From contig NZ_FRDA01000021.1 in the NCBI RefSeq assembly GCF_900143095.1, positions 25,769-89,768 of the forward strand: a DNA stretch of 64,000 bases, in the 5' to 3' direction. A program made the position numbers and the translations under genes. This document shows, in pieces, positions 30,492 to 42,620 of this stretch. The notes below the pieces were generated by a model, which was given only the letters and a program-made list of their open reading frames with translations, was not told where the DNA came from and did not search any database. The DNA is from Pseudomonas asturiensis. Its GTDB lineage: Bacteria; Pseudomonadota; Gammaproteobacteria; Pseudomonadales; Pseudomonadaceae. Every line of letters begins with the position of its first letter. The first letter of the stretch is position 1.

Positions 30492-30508
30492 GCCCGCCAG
30501 AAGCGGGC
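30492..30508 (-). terminator. Hairpin just after greA
   Basis: GCCCGC (30492-30497) pairs with GCGGGC (30503-30508), eight bases beyond the greA stop. There is no T-tail, so it is at best a weak terminator or 3'-end protector. Confidence 0.4.
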
Positions 30509-30515
30509 ACTGGTG

Positions 30516-30988
30516 TCAGACGTGGCGAACTTCGACGATTTCGTACTCGATGACACCGCTAGGCGTCTTCACGACCACGACATCGCCTTCTTCCTTGGCA
30601 ATCAAGGCGCGAGCGATGGGCGATCCCACCGAAATCTTGCCTTTCTTGATATCCGCTTCATCCTCACCCACGATCTGGTAAGTGACGCTCTCGTCCGTTT
30701 CGACGTTGGCGATTTCAACGGTCGTGCCGAAAATCACCTTGCCAGTATGAGGAATGGTGGTGACGTCGATCACCACGGCATTCTGCATACGGCCTTCGAT
30801 GTCACGAATACGCGCCTCGACCATGCCCTGCTGCTCACGCGCAGCATGGTATTCAGCGTTCTCCTTCAGGTCACCCAACTCCCGCGCCGTGCCGATATCC
30901 TGGCTCAGCTTGGGACGGATCACCTTGGTCAGGTGGGTCAATTCTTCTTCCAGGGCGCGAGCGCCCTGAACAGTCATTGGGTATTTGA

Positions 30989-30992
<4 letters not shown>
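30516..30992 (-). CDS. greA: Transcription elongation factor GreA
   Basis: GreA rescues backtracked RNA polymerase by stimulating transcript cleavage. The 158 residues start MIKYPMTVQGARALEEELTHLT, the N-terminal coiled coil, with the acidic tip near 40-45 (LGDLKENAEY). The C-terminal FKBP-like domain has VGSPIARALIAKEEGD. Its ATG overlaps the carB stop by four bases, so it is translationally coupled to carB. Confidence 0.97.
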
Positions 30993-34210
<3,218 letters not shown>

Positions 34211-34265
34211 GGGTTGTCACTCAAATCCGCAGGTCAGTCGGCAAGCCGTCTTGAACATTTCATTG

Positions 34266-34320
34266 AGGTGACCTGGGTGGCGGCAACCGGACGTATCGTC
34301 CGGGTCCAGCCAGGTCACCT
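34266..34320. other. Nested inverted repeat between carA and carB
   Basis: A 15-base arm at 34266-34280 (AGGTGACCTGGGTGG) is complementary to 34306-34320 at 14 of 15 bases. Inside it CCGGAC (34287-34292) pairs with GTCCGG (34298-34303). The resulting large hairpin fills a third of the 136-base carA-carB gap. No T-run follows, so it is not an ordinary terminator; it may tune the carA to carB ratio or stabilise the message. Confidence 0.6.
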
Positions 34321-34346
34321 GCTTACTACATTCTCAAGGCAACCGG

Positions 34347-35483
34347 TCAGCGTCGCTTGGCCATGGCTTCGATAAAGCGATCAAACAGAGGGGCGACGTC
34401 GTTCGGGCCCGGGCTGGCTTCAGGGTGACCCTGGAAGCTGAAGGCGCTCTTGTCGGTGCGCTCGATACCCTGAAGGGTGCCGTCGAACAGCGACTTGTGG
34501 ATGGCGCGCACGTTGGCTGGCAGCGTGGCTTCGTCCACCGCAAAACCGTGGTTCTGACTGGTGATCATGACGACACCGGTGTCCAGATCCTGAACCGGGT
34601 GGTTGGCACCGTGGTGGCCGTGGCCCATTTTCAGGGTCTTGGCTCCGGAGGCCAGCGCGAGCAACTGGTGGCCCAGGCAGATACCGAAGACCGGAATTTC
34701 GGTTTCCAGTACATCCTTGATGGCCTTGATCGCATAGTCGCAAGGCTCGGGATCGCCAGGGCCGTTGGACAGGAACACACCATCAGGGTTGTAGGCCAGG
34801 ACATCCTTCGCAGGCGTCTGGGCCGGAACCACAGTCACGCGGCAGCCGCGCTCGACCAGCATGCGCAGGATGTTCAGCTTCACGCCGTAATCGTAAGCGA
34901 CTACATGATAAGGCAGCTCGGAGGCAGCGATTTCAGGATGGCTATCGGTTTTCAGGTTCCAGACACTGGAACGCCACTCGTAGGCTTCCTTGGTGCTGAC
35001 CTCTTTGGCCAGGTCCATGCCCTTCAGACCCGGAAAGCCGCGCGCCGCCGCGATCGCGGCCTCTTCGGAAATATTGTCGCCGGCCATGATGCAGCCGTTC
35101 TGTGCGCCTTTCTCTCGCAGAATGCGGGTCAGGCGACGGGTATCGATACCGGCGATGGCAACGACATTGTTGGCTTTCAGGTAATCATCCAGCGACATCT
35201 TGTTACGCCAGTTGCTGGCGACGAGCGGCAGATCACGAATGACCAGGCCGGCAGACCAGACGCGATCAGACTCTGCATCTTCAGGGGTGGTGCCGGTGTT
35301 GCCGATGTGCGGGTAGGTCAGGGTAACGATTTGCTGGGCATAGGAAGGATCGGTAAGGATTTCCTGATAGCCTGTCATTGCGGTGTTGAACACCACCTCA
35401 CCAACGGTCTGACCGTCGGCTCCAATGGCTTCGCCGCGAAAAATGCTGCCATCAGCAAGGGCGAGTATGGCTGGCTTAGTCAA
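34347..35483 (-). CDS. carA: Carbamoyl-phosphate synthase small subunit (glutaminase)
   Basis: CarA hydrolyses glutamine and passes ammonia through a tunnel to CarB. The 378 residues have the N-terminal CPSase domain (LALADGSIFRGEAIGADG, GYQEILTDPSYAQQIV) and a class I amidotransferase with the nucleophile cysteine in GICLGHQLLALA near 270 and the HPEASPGP histidine near 355. Upstream, a terminator-like hairpin lies between the probable promoter region and the start. Confidence 0.98.
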   Translation of the reverse strand: MTKPAILALADGSIFRGEAIGADGQTVGEVVFNTAMTGYQEILTDPSYAQQIVTLTYPHIGNTGTTPEDAESDRVWSAGLVIRDLPLVASNWRNKMSLDDYLKANNVVAIAGIDTRRLTRILREKGAQNGCIMAGDNISEEAAIAAARGFPGLKGMDLAKEVSTKEAYEWRSSVWNLKTDSHPEIAASELPYHVVAYDYGVKLNILRMLVERGCRVTVVPAQTPAKDVLAYNPDGVFLSNGPGDPEPCDYAIKAIKDVLETEIPVFGICLGHQLLALASGAKTLKMGHGHHGANHPVQDLDTGVVMITSQNHGFAVDEATLPANVRAIHKSLFDGTLQGIERTDKSAFSFQGHPEASPGPNDVAPLFDRFIEAMAKRR

Positions 35484-35528
35484 GAAGACCTCCCGTAAAT
35501 AAAGCCTGAAAGGGCGATCGCAGGTTGC

Positions 35529-35562
35529 AAAAAAGCGGAATGACGTAGATACGTCACCCCGC
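35529..35562 (-). terminator. Terminator-like hairpin upstream of carA
   Basis: On the minus strand GCGGGGTGACGTA pairs imperfectly (two mismatched bases) with TACGTCATTCCGC, followed by six T (35534-35529), a rho-independent terminator. It is about 195 bases after dapB and 45 bases before the carA start. It could end the dapB transcript or act as a carAB leader attenuator. Confidence 0.65.
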
Positions 35563-35756
35563 TTTCTTATAGAATCATCTGCGCGCTTTTAGTGGACACA
35601 CTAAAGCTGTAGCTTACAGAAAAGGCCCTTTTTGGTCTACCACCAATGTGCCTCAAATGCGGGGAAATGCGACAGCTTTTCGAGCAGTGACACTGAACAG
35701 AAGGCCGAATCCCGCACCCTGTGCGAAATCCGGCCAGACAAACGCGAATGCATGGA

Positions 35757-36560
35757 TCAATGCAGATCCAGCACGTCCTGCATGTCATAAAGGCCAGGTG
35801 CCTTGCCATCAAGCCACATCGCAGCCCTGACGGCGCCCTTGGCGAAGGTCATGCGACTGGATGCCTTGTGGGTGATCTCGACACGCTCACCTTCAGCAGC
35901 GAACAGCACCGTGTGATCACCGACCACGTCACCCGCACGAATCGTCGCAAAGCCGATGCTCTGACGATCACGTGCGCCGGTCTGCCCTTCACGCCCATAG
36001 ACCGCAACCTTTTCAAGGTCACGCCCCAGAGCGCTGGCCACCACCTCACCCATGCGCAACGCCGTGCCAGACGGCGCGTCGACCTTGTGACGGTGATGCG
36101 CTTCAGTGATCTCGATGTCGACGTCATCGCCCAGAACCCGCGCTGCGGTATCGAGCAGCTTCAGGCACAGGTTAACGCCGACACTGAAATTGGCGGCGAA
36201 CACGATCGGGATCTCCTTGCCCGCTTCGACCAACCGCTGCTTTTCTTCGACGCTGAACCCGGTTGTGCCGATGATCATGGCCTTGCCCGCCTTGCGGCAG
36301 AAGGCCAGGTTCTTCAGGGTGACCGAGGGGTGCGTGAAATCGATCAGTACGTCGAATTCGTCGACCACCCTGGCCAGATCGCCCGACAGCGGAACACCGA
36401 TACGGCCCAGCGCTGCCAGCTCGCCAGCGTCCGCACCAACCAGCGTACTGTCAGGACGGTCGATCGCAGCGGTCAACCCGGCGCCAGGCGTCTGTTGAAT
36501 CGCTTCGATCAAAGTCTTGCCCATGCGCCCGGCGGCGCCTACTACTGCAATACGTCGCAT
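35757..36560 (-). CDS. dapB: 4-hydroxy-tetrahydrodipicolinate reductase
   Basis: DapB is an NAD(P)H-dependent enzyme of lysine and diaminopimelate synthesis. It has the Rossmann start RIAVVGAAGRMGKTLIEAI, DFTHPS near 97, GTTGFS near 122, the catalytic block ITEAHHRHKVDAPSGTA near 150-166, and 267 residues as expected. It begins 20 bases after the dnaJ stop and may be co-transcribed with it. Confidence 0.97.
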   Translation of the reverse strand: MRRIAVVGAAGRMGKTLIEAIQQTPGAGLTAAIDRPDSTLVGADAGELAALGRIGVPLSGDLARVVDEFDVLIDFTHPSVTLKNLAFCRKAGKAMIIGTTGFSVEEKQRLVEAGKEIPIVFAANFSVGVNLCLKLLDTAARVLGDDVDIEITEAHHRHKVDAPSGTALRMGEVVASALGRDLEKVAVYGREGQTGARDRQSIGFATIRAGDVVGDHTVLFAAEGERVEITHKASSRMTFAKGAVRAAMWLDGKAPGLYDMQDVLDLH

Positions 36561-36580
36561 GCCGTTTTCCTTAGATAGCC

Positions 36581-37717
36581 TTACAAATCGCCGAAGAACC
36601 GCTTCACACCCTCAAACCAGCCACTGGCCTTGGGAGAATGGGACTCGTCGTTCTCAAGCGATGTGCGGAACTCTTCAAGCAGCTCGCGCTGGCGCTTGCT
36701 CAGGTTCACCGGTGTCTCGACCGCCACACGACACATCAGGTCGCCAGCCCCACCACCACGCACAGGCGCAACACCCTTGCCACGCAGGCGGAACTGCTTG
36801 CCGGTCTGAGTTCCTTCAGGGATTTTCAGCTTGACGCGACCGTCGAGGGTCGGCACTTCCAGCTCGCCACCCAATGCTGCATCGGTGAAGCTGATAGGCA
36901 CTTCGCAGAACAGATGCTTGCCGTCGCGCTGAAAGATGTCGTGTTCACGCACATTGATCACAACGTACAGGTCGCCGGTAGGACCACCCTGGACACCCGC
37001 CTCGCCTTCGCCCGAGAGACGAATACGGTCGCCGGTATCGACACCTGGCGGCACTTTGACAGACAGCGTCTTGTACTCTTCGACACGACCTTCGCCATGG
37101 CACGAGTCGCACGGATCGGAAATGATCTTGCCATGACCATGGCAACGCGGGCAGGTCTGCTGCACAGAGAAAAAGCCCTGCTGCATGCGCACCTGACCGA
37201 TACCGCCACAGGTCGGGCAGGTGACCGGAGAAGAACCTTTCTTGGCGCCACTGCCATCGCATGGCTTGCAATTGACCAGCGTCGGAACACGGATGCTGAC
37301 CGTGGTACCGCGAACGGCTTCCTCCAGGTTCAACTCCAGCGTGTAGCGCAGGTCGCTACCGCGCTGGGCACCGCCACGACCGCCGCCGCCACTGCGACCA
37401 CCGCCGAAGAAGTCGCTGAATACATCACCGAAGATATCGGAGAAATTCGCACCGCCCGCGCCACCACCAAAGCCACCGCCACCCATGCTCGGGTCGACAC
37501 CGGCGTGACCGTACTGGTCGTAGGCTGCGCGCTTGCTGGCATCGGACAGGACTTCGTAGGCCTCGTTGGCCTCCTTGAACATCTCTTCCGACGCTTTGTC
37601 ATCGGGGTTACGGTCAGGGTGATGCTTCATCGCCAGACGACGATAGGCCTTTTTCAGGTCCGCTTCACTGGAGCCTCGCTCCACTCCCAACACTTCGTAA
37701 TAATCACGCTTTGCCAT
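36581..37717 (-). CDS. dnaJ: Chaperone protein DnaJ
   Basis: DnaJ delivers clients to DnaK and stimulates its ATPase. The start MAKRDYYEVLGV gives 378 residues. A J domain with HPD near 33-35 is followed by a Gly-rich linker (about 75-120). Four CxxCxGxG repeats follow (CKPCDGSG, CPTCGGIG, CPRCHGHG, CDSCHGEG) that bind two zinc ions, and then the C-terminal substrate-binding domains. It is downstream of dnaK, separated by a 326-base gap. Confidence 0.98.
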   Translation of the reverse strand: MAKRDYYEVLGVERGSSEADLKKAYRRLAMKHHPDRNPDDKASEEMFKEANEAYEVLSDASKRAAYDQYGHAGVDPSMGGGGFGGGAGGANFSDIFGDVFSDFFGGGRSGGGGRGGAQRGSDLRYTLELNLEEAVRGTTVSIRVPTLVNCKPCDGSGAKKGSSPVTCPTCGGIGQVRMQQGFFSVQQTCPRCHGHGKIISDPCDSCHGEGRVEEYKTLSVKVPPGVDTGDRIRLSGEGEAGVQGGPTGDLYVVINVREHDIFQRDGKHLFCEVPISFTDAALGGELEVPTLDGRVKLKIPEGTQTGKQFRLRGKGVAPVRGGGAGDLMCRVAVETPVNLSKRQRELLEEFRTSLENDESHSPKASGWFEGVKRFFGDL

Positions 37718-38043
37718 AATTCTTCCGCACTCTTGAGGACGTCCGGCAAAACCCTCCTGAGCCTTGCCAAACTCGTTGAGCCCCATACAGGCCCGGACCC
37801 AACTCACGTCGTTTCAACGATCCTGGTCTTCGTTCAACAGCCAGGAATACCCGACCGAGAAAGCGGCAGAACGAGTCGCCACGCAGGAGCATCGCGATCT
37901 TGCCACATGGCGTGCGGGACAGACCCACACACCGGAATTTTTGCTTGTTCCAGACACGCCAACGCGGGAGCAAGCTCCCGCGCGGCGACATCCTACCAGC
38001 CACCGCTCGAAAGAGGTCAACCGGCTTTCAAGTGAGCCTGCGC
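37718..38043. other. dnaK-dnaJ intergenic region
   Basis: No gene is supported in these 326 bases. The only clear structure is a REP palindrome at 37963-37982. I found no convincing sigma-32 promoter for dnaJ here, so dnaJ may rely on read-through from dnaK. Confidence 0.6.
37963..37982. repeat. REP palindrome
   Basis: A perfect inverted repeat with arms CGCGGGAGC and GCTCCCGCG and a two-base centre, the textbook Pseudomonas syringae-type REP core, located between dnaK and dnaJ. Confidence 0.8.
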
Positions 38044-39960
38044 TTACTTGTGGTCTTTCACTTCTTCGAACTCGGCGTCGACAACGTCGTCAGCCTTGGT
38101 CGAATCTTCTGCAGGCTTGGCCGCTGCTTCAGGGTTCTCGGCCTGCTCGGCGTACATCTTCTGAGCGATTGGCGCGGAAACCTTGGACAGCTCCTCGACC
38201 TTGGCTTCGATGGCAGCCTTGTCGTCGCCTTTGATGGCGGCTTCCAGAGCGACCACTGCAGCTTCGACTGCGGTCTTTTCTTCAGCAGTCACTTTGTCGC
38301 CTGCATCGGAGATCATCTTGCGAGTCGAGTGGACCAGCGCATCACCCTGGTTACGGGCAGAGGCCAGCTCTTCGAACTTGCGGTCTTCTTCAGCGTTGAC
38401 TTCAGCATCACGAACCATCTGCTGAATTTCTTCCTCGGACAGACCGGAGTTGGCCTTGATCACGATCGACTGCTGCTTGCCGGTCGCCTTGTCTTTCGCG
38501 CCGACGTGCAGGATGCCGTTGGCATCGATGTCGAAGGTCACTTCGATTTGTGGCACGCCACGTGGTGCTGGTGGAATCTCGGCCAGGTCGAACTTGCCCA
38601 GAGACTTGTTCTGACCGGCTTGCTTGCGCTCGCCCTGCAGCACATGGATCGTCACCGCGCCCTGGTTGTCATCGGCAGTCGAGAACACCTGAGATTTCTT
38701 GGTCGGAATCGTGGTGTTTTTCTCGATCAACGGAGTCATCACACCGCCCATGGTTTCGATACCCAGGGTCAGCGGGCTGACGTCGAGCAACAGAACGTCT
38801 TTTACATCACCGGCCAACACTGCACCCTGGATGGCAGCACCCATGGCAACGGCTTCATCCGGGTTGACGTCCTTACGGGCTTCTTTACCGAAAAACTCGG
38901 TGACACTTTTCTGGACCAATGGCATACGCGTCTGACCACCGACCAGAATCACGTCGTTGATCGAACTGATGTCGATACCAGCGTCTTTCAGCGCGATACG
39001 GCAAGGCTCGATGGTGCGTTTAACCAGATCTTCAACCAGCGATTCCAGCTTGGAACGGGAGATTTTCACGTTCAAGTGCTTTGGACCGGTCGCATCTGCT
39101 GTGATGTACGGCAGGTTGACGTCGGTCTGCATGCTGGAGGACAGCTCGATCTTGGCTTTTTCCGCAGCTTCTTTCAGACGCTGCATCGCCAGAGGGTCGC
39201 CCTTCAGGTTCATGCCGCTTTCTTTCTTGAATTCGTCGACGAGGTAATCAATCAGACGAATGTCGAAGTCCTCACCACCCAGGAAGGTGTCGCCGTTGGT
39301 TGCCAGCACTTCGAACTGGTGCTCGCCATCGACTTCAGCGATTTCGATAACCGAGACGTCGAAGGTACCGCCACCCAAGTCATAAACGATGACAGTGTGG
39401 TCGCCTTTCGCCTTGTCCATGCCGTAAGCCAGCGCTGCAGCGGTAGGCTCGTTGATGATGCGCTTGACGTCCAGACCTGCAATACGGCCAGCATCTTTGG
39501 TGGCCTGACGCTGACTGTCGTTGAAGTAAGCCGGAACGGTGATGACCGCTTCGGTAACGGCTTCACCGAGGTAGTCCTCAGCCGTCTTCTTCATCTTTTT
39601 CAGGATTTCAGCGGAAATCTGAGGAGGTGCCATTTTCTGGCCATTCACTTCAACCCAGGCATCGCTGTTGTCAGCCTTGACGATCTTGTAAGGGACCATC
39701 TGGATGTCTTTCTGAACGACTTCTTCGTCAAAACGACGGCCAATCAGACGCTTTACTGCGTACAGCGTGTTGTGCGGATTGGTTACAGCCTGACGCTTGG
39801 CGGACTGGCCGACCAGGATCTCACCATCGTTTGCGTAGGCAATGATCGAAGGCGTGGTGCGAGCACCCTCAGCGTTCTCAATAACCTTGGCTTTGCCGTT
39901 TTCCAGAACGGAGACGCAGGAGTTGGTTGTCCCCAGGTCGATACCGATAATTCTGCCCAT
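38044..39960 (-). CDS. dnaK: Chaperone protein DnaK (Hsp70)
   Basis: The start MGRIIGIDLGTTNSC gives 638 residues; upstream in-frame codons are not family-like. The ATPase domain has the IDLGTTNS and IVYDLGGGTFDVSV phosphate loops and VLVGGQTRMP-like VILVGGQTRMPLV near 335-347. The linker DVLLLDVSPLTLG (about 385-397) leads into the peptide-binding domain and a helical lid with an acidic end DAEFEEVKD. Its own sigma-32-type promoter lies upstream, overlapping the end of grpE. Confidence 0.98.
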   Translation of the reverse strand: MGRIIGIDLGTTNSCVSVLENGKAKVIENAEGARTTPSIIAYANDGEILVGQSAKRQAVTNPHNTLYAVKRLIGRRFDEEVVQKDIQMVPYKIVKADNSDAWVEVNGQKMAPPQISAEILKKMKKTAEDYLGEAVTEAVITVPAYFNDSQRQATKDAGRIAGLDVKRIINEPTAAALAYGMDKAKGDHTVIVYDLGGGTFDVSVIEIAEVDGEHQFEVLATNGDTFLGGEDFDIRLIDYLVDEFKKESGMNLKGDPLAMQRLKEAAEKAKIELSSSMQTDVNLPYITADATGPKHLNVKISRSKLESLVEDLVKRTIEPCRIALKDAGIDISSINDVILVGGQTRMPLVQKSVTEFFGKEARKDVNPDEAVAMGAAIQGAVLAGDVKDVLLLDVSPLTLGIETMGGVMTPLIEKNTTIPTKKSQVFSTADDNQGAVTIHVLQGERKQAGQNKSLGKFDLAEIPPAPRGVPQIEVTFDIDANGILHVGAKDKATGKQQSIVIKANSGLSEEEIQQMVRDAEVNAEEDRKFEELASARNQGDALVHSTRKMISDAGDKVTAEEKTAVEAAVVALEAAIKGDDKAAIEAKVEELSKVSAPIAQKMYAEQAENPEAAAKPAEDSTKADDVVDAEFEEVKDHK

Positions 39961-40038
39961 CTTGACTCTCCCGAAACTTTGATTTGGTTGCCGCAATTGC
40001 GTTTACAAATTGCGGTAGCTCTTAAACGCTTGACCTGT

Positions 40039-40066
40039 AAATGGGGGCCTTGCAGCTGATTTCAAG
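40039..40066 (-). promoter_or_regulatory. Sigma-32 (RpoH) promoter of dnaK
   Basis: On the minus strand CTTGAAA (40066-40060), a 13-base spacer, then CCCCATTT (40046-40039) matches the heat-shock consensus CTTGAAA-N13/15-CCCCATNT fully. The -35 overlaps the grpE stop codon. Transcription would start about 70 bases before the dnaK ATG. Confidence 0.88.
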
Positions 40067-40625
40067 CCTGTTCGTCAATTGACGGCGTAACAGGCGATGG
40101 TGCCTTGCTGACCACGACCATGGCCGGACGCAGCAGACGACCATTGAGCTGGTAACCCTTCTGAAACACTTTGAGCACCGTGTTGGGCTCTACATCTGCA
40201 CTTTCCTGCATGGCCATTGCCTGGTGCTGTTCGGCACTGAACGGCTGACCATGCGGATCTACGGCTTCGAGCTGATAACGCTTGAGCGTGTCCTGAAACA
40301 TCTTCAAGGTCAGTTCGATGCCTTCACGCATCGGGCGAATGCTCTCGTCATCCGGGTTGGACAACTCGATACCCCGCTCCAGACTGTCGATGATCGGCAA
40401 CAGATCACCGGCAAATTTCTCCAACGCAAACTTGTGAGCCTTTTCAACATCCTGTTCAGCACGGCGGCGGACATTCTGCAGATCCGCAGCCACTCGCAGG
40501 GATTGGTCCTGCGCGGCAGCCAGTTGCTCTTCGAGCACTTGCACGCGGGTCGTCAACTCGTCACCCGCGCCTGCTTCGGCAGCCTGGTCCTGGCTCTGCG
40601 CATCCAGATTCTGTTCGTCAGCCAT
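40062..40625 (-). CDS. grpE: Nucleotide exchange factor GrpE
   Basis: GrpE releases ADP from DnaK. The 187-residue protein has a long N-terminal coiled coil (LTTRVQVLEEQLAAAQDQSLR...), the conserved LQNVRRRAEQDVEKAHKFALEKFA block near 48-71, LLPIIDSLERGIE near 75-87, and the C-terminal beta wing with VDPHGQPFSAEQHQAM and YQLNGRLLRPAMVVVSKA. Heat-shock order grpE-dnaK-dnaJ. Its own sigma-32-like promoter is upstream. Confidence 0.97.
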   Translation of the reverse strand: MADEQNLDAQSQDQAAEAGAGDELTTRVQVLEEQLAAAQDQSLRVAADLQNVRRRAEQDVEKAHKFALEKFAGDLLPIIDSLERGIELSNPDDESIRPMREGIELTLKMFQDTLKRYQLEAVDPHGQPFSAEQHQAMAMQESADVEPNTVLKVFQKGYQLNGRLLRPAMVVVSKAPSPVTPSIDEQA

Positions 40626-40677
40626 CAGTGTTCTCCTCTAAAAACGTCCGCGATCCCAACTCGCGCTTCTGCCCCCT

Positions 40678-40706
40678 ATATGGGATCGGATTTTTCCGCT
40701 TCAAGG
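40678..40706 (-). promoter_or_regulatory. Sigma-32-like promoter of grpE
   Basis: On the minus strand CCTTGAAG, a 14-base spacer, then CCCATATA matches the heat-shock consensus at most positions (CTTGAA intact, CCCAT intact). It lies about 55-80 bases upstream of grpE. Confidence 0.75.
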
Positions 40707-40856
40707 GTCATGCACGCTGGATGTGTGCATTTCCTCACAAAAACATGGGGAATCGAGCCACGAAAAAAATGCCCCTCCACCACGGCAAGGACTAAAAAAT
40801 CGTGAACACCAATCAAATCGAGCTAAACCGGGGCATTGTCAGGAGCAAATAAAACA

Positions 40857-40872
40857 CTGTATAAATAACCAG
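40857..40872 (+). promoter_or_regulatory. LexA-like SOS box upstream of recN
   Basis: CTGTATAAATAACCAG fits the LexA pattern CTGT-N8-ACAG with one mismatch (CCAG), with an AT-rich centre as usual. It lies 24 bases before the recN start. RecN is a classic SOS gene in gammaproteobacteria, so the context supports it. Confidence 0.7.
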
Positions 40873-40895
40873 ACAAACCGCTCGGGAGCCGCTCA

Positions 40896-42569
40896 ATGCT
40901 GGTGCACCTTTCCGTACATAACTACGCCATCGTCGAACACCTCGATCTCGAACTTGATCGGGGCATGAGCGTAATCACTGGCGAAACCGGCGCTGGCAAA
41001 TCGATCATGCTCGACGCGCTGGGCCTGACACTGGGTGATCGCGCCGACAGCGGCGTCGTGCGCCCGGGTGCCGACAAGGCCGATATTCTGGCCACGTTCG
41101 ACCTGGACGATATTCCCGAGGCGCAGGCCTGGCTCAAGGAGCGCGACCTGGACAACGATGGGCCCTGCATATTGCGCCGGGTCATCACTGCCGAGGGCCG
41201 TTCGCGCGCCTATATCAATGGATCGCCCTGCCCTCAGGGGGATCTGAAAGCGCTCGGCGAGCTGCTGATCGACATTCACAGCCAGCACGAACACCAGTCT
41301 CTCTTGAAGACCGACACCCATCGTCGGCTGCTCGATGAGTACGCAGGTGCGACCGATCTGGCGCGCCAGGTAAATCTCGCCGCGCAGCGCTGGCGCCAGA
41401 CCCGCCAGGAGCTTGAGCGTCTTTCCAATTCGGGCGACGAACAACGCGCACGGCATCAGTTGCTCAGCTATCAGCTGGAAGAACTGGAAAGCCTGAGCCT
41501 TGGCGAAAACGAGCTGGAACAGCTCGAACAGGAACACAAGAATCTGACCAATGCCGAGAGCCTGCTGAGCATTTGCCGTCAGGTGGTCGAGCAATGCAGC
41601 GAAAGCGATTCCGGCAATGTGCTCAACGCCCTGACCGCCAGCCTGCATCGACTGGGCAGCGTGAACAATTCACCCTCGGCGCTGTGCGAAGCCACTGATC
41701 TGTTGTCCAGCGCACAGATTCAGGTGGAAGAGGCGATGGGTGAGCTCAATCGCTTTCTCGATCATTTCGACGCGAATCCAGCCAGGCTGCAGCAGCTCGA
41801 AGAGCGACTCGACGCCATCTACACGTTGGCGCGCAAGCACCGCATCCAGCCTAACGAAGTCGCGACAATGCAGCAAAAGCTGCTCGATGAAATAGAAACG
41901 CTCAACGCCAATGATGAGTCCATCGAGCGTCTGCAGCATGAAGTGCAGGCTTTTGCCCGCCATTATCAGGAAAAGGCACGCGAGCTGAGCGACCTGCGTC
42001 ATACCTCATCGACAAAGCTGGCCAGCGCCGTCGAGCAGGAAATCCAGCGGCTGGGCATGCCCGGCGGGCGCTTCCAGATCGAATTGAAAGCGGTTCCAGG
42101 TACCGAGCCGCATCCTCACGGACTTGAGCACGTTGAACTGCTGGTTAGCGCCAACCCCGGGCAACCGCTCAAGGCGCTGGCGAAAGTAGCGTCTGGCGGT
42201 GAGCTGTCACGGATCAGTCTGGCGATCCAGGTCATCACCGCCCAGACCTCTCGTGTACCGACGCTGGTCTTCGATGAAGTCGATGTGGGGATCGGTGGCC
42301 CGACGGCCGAGATTGTTGGTCAGCTGTTGAGACGCCTGGGCGAGCGTGGACAGGTCATGACCGTGACTCACCTGCCGCAGGTCGCGGCACAGGGTCACCA
42401 GCACCTGTTCGTACACAAGGTCAGGGATAACGACGCGACACGCACTGCCGTGTCGAAATTGACCAAGGCCGAGCGTATAGAGGAAGTGGCGCGCATGCTG
42501 GGAGGCATCGACCTGACCAAGGAATCGCTGGCTCATGCGAAAAAAATGGTCATTACAGCCAAAAGCTGA
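40896..42569 (+). CDS. recN: DNA repair protein RecN (SMC-like ATPase)
   Basis: RecN is an SMC-family ATPase that holds sister DNA during double-strand break repair. The 557 residues have Walker A GETGAGKS near 28-35, two long coiled-coil arms (about 155-370), the ABC signature VASGGELSRISLA near 429-441, and Walker B LVFDEVDVGIGG near 454-465. Divergent from grpE with a LexA-like box in between. Intact. Confidence 0.97.
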   Translation: MLVHLSVHNYAIVEHLDLELDRGMSVITGETGAGKSIMLDALGLTLGDRADSGVVRPGADKADILATFDLDDIPEAQAWLKERDLDNDGPCILRRVITAEGRSRAYINGSPCPQGDLKALGELLIDIHSQHEHQSLLKTDTHRRLLDEYAGATDLARQVNLAAQRWRQTRQELERLSNSGDEQRARHQLLSYQLEELESLSLGENELEQLEQEHKNLTNAESLLSICRQVVEQCSESDSGNVLNALTASLHRLGSVNNSPSALCEATDLLSSAQIQVEEAMGELNRFLDHFDANPARLQQLEERLDAIYTLARKHRIQPNEVATMQQKLLDEIETLNANDESIERLQHEVQAFARHYQEKARELSDLRHTSSTKLASAVEQEIQRLGMPGGRFQIELKAVPGTEPHPHGLEHVELLVSANPGQPLKALAKVASGGELSRISLAIQVITAQTSRVPTLVFDEVDVGIGGPTAEIVGQLLRRLGERGQVMTVTHLPQVAAQGHQHLFVHKVRDNDATRTAVSKLTKAERIEEVARMLGGIDLTKESLAHAKKMVITAKS

Positions 42570-42583
42570 ACCCTGAAAAGCAC

Positions 42584-42610
42584 AAAGGCGACCCGAGGGT
42601 CGCCTTTTTT
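42584..42610. terminator. Terminator between recN and fur
   Basis: AAAGGCGACCC pairs with GGGTCGCCTTT around a GA loop, followed by a T-run on the plus strand. The convergent fur gene ends ten bases beyond, and the preceding A-run can give a weaker T-tail for it. Confidence 0.85.
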
Positions 42611-42620
42611 GTCGCTATGC

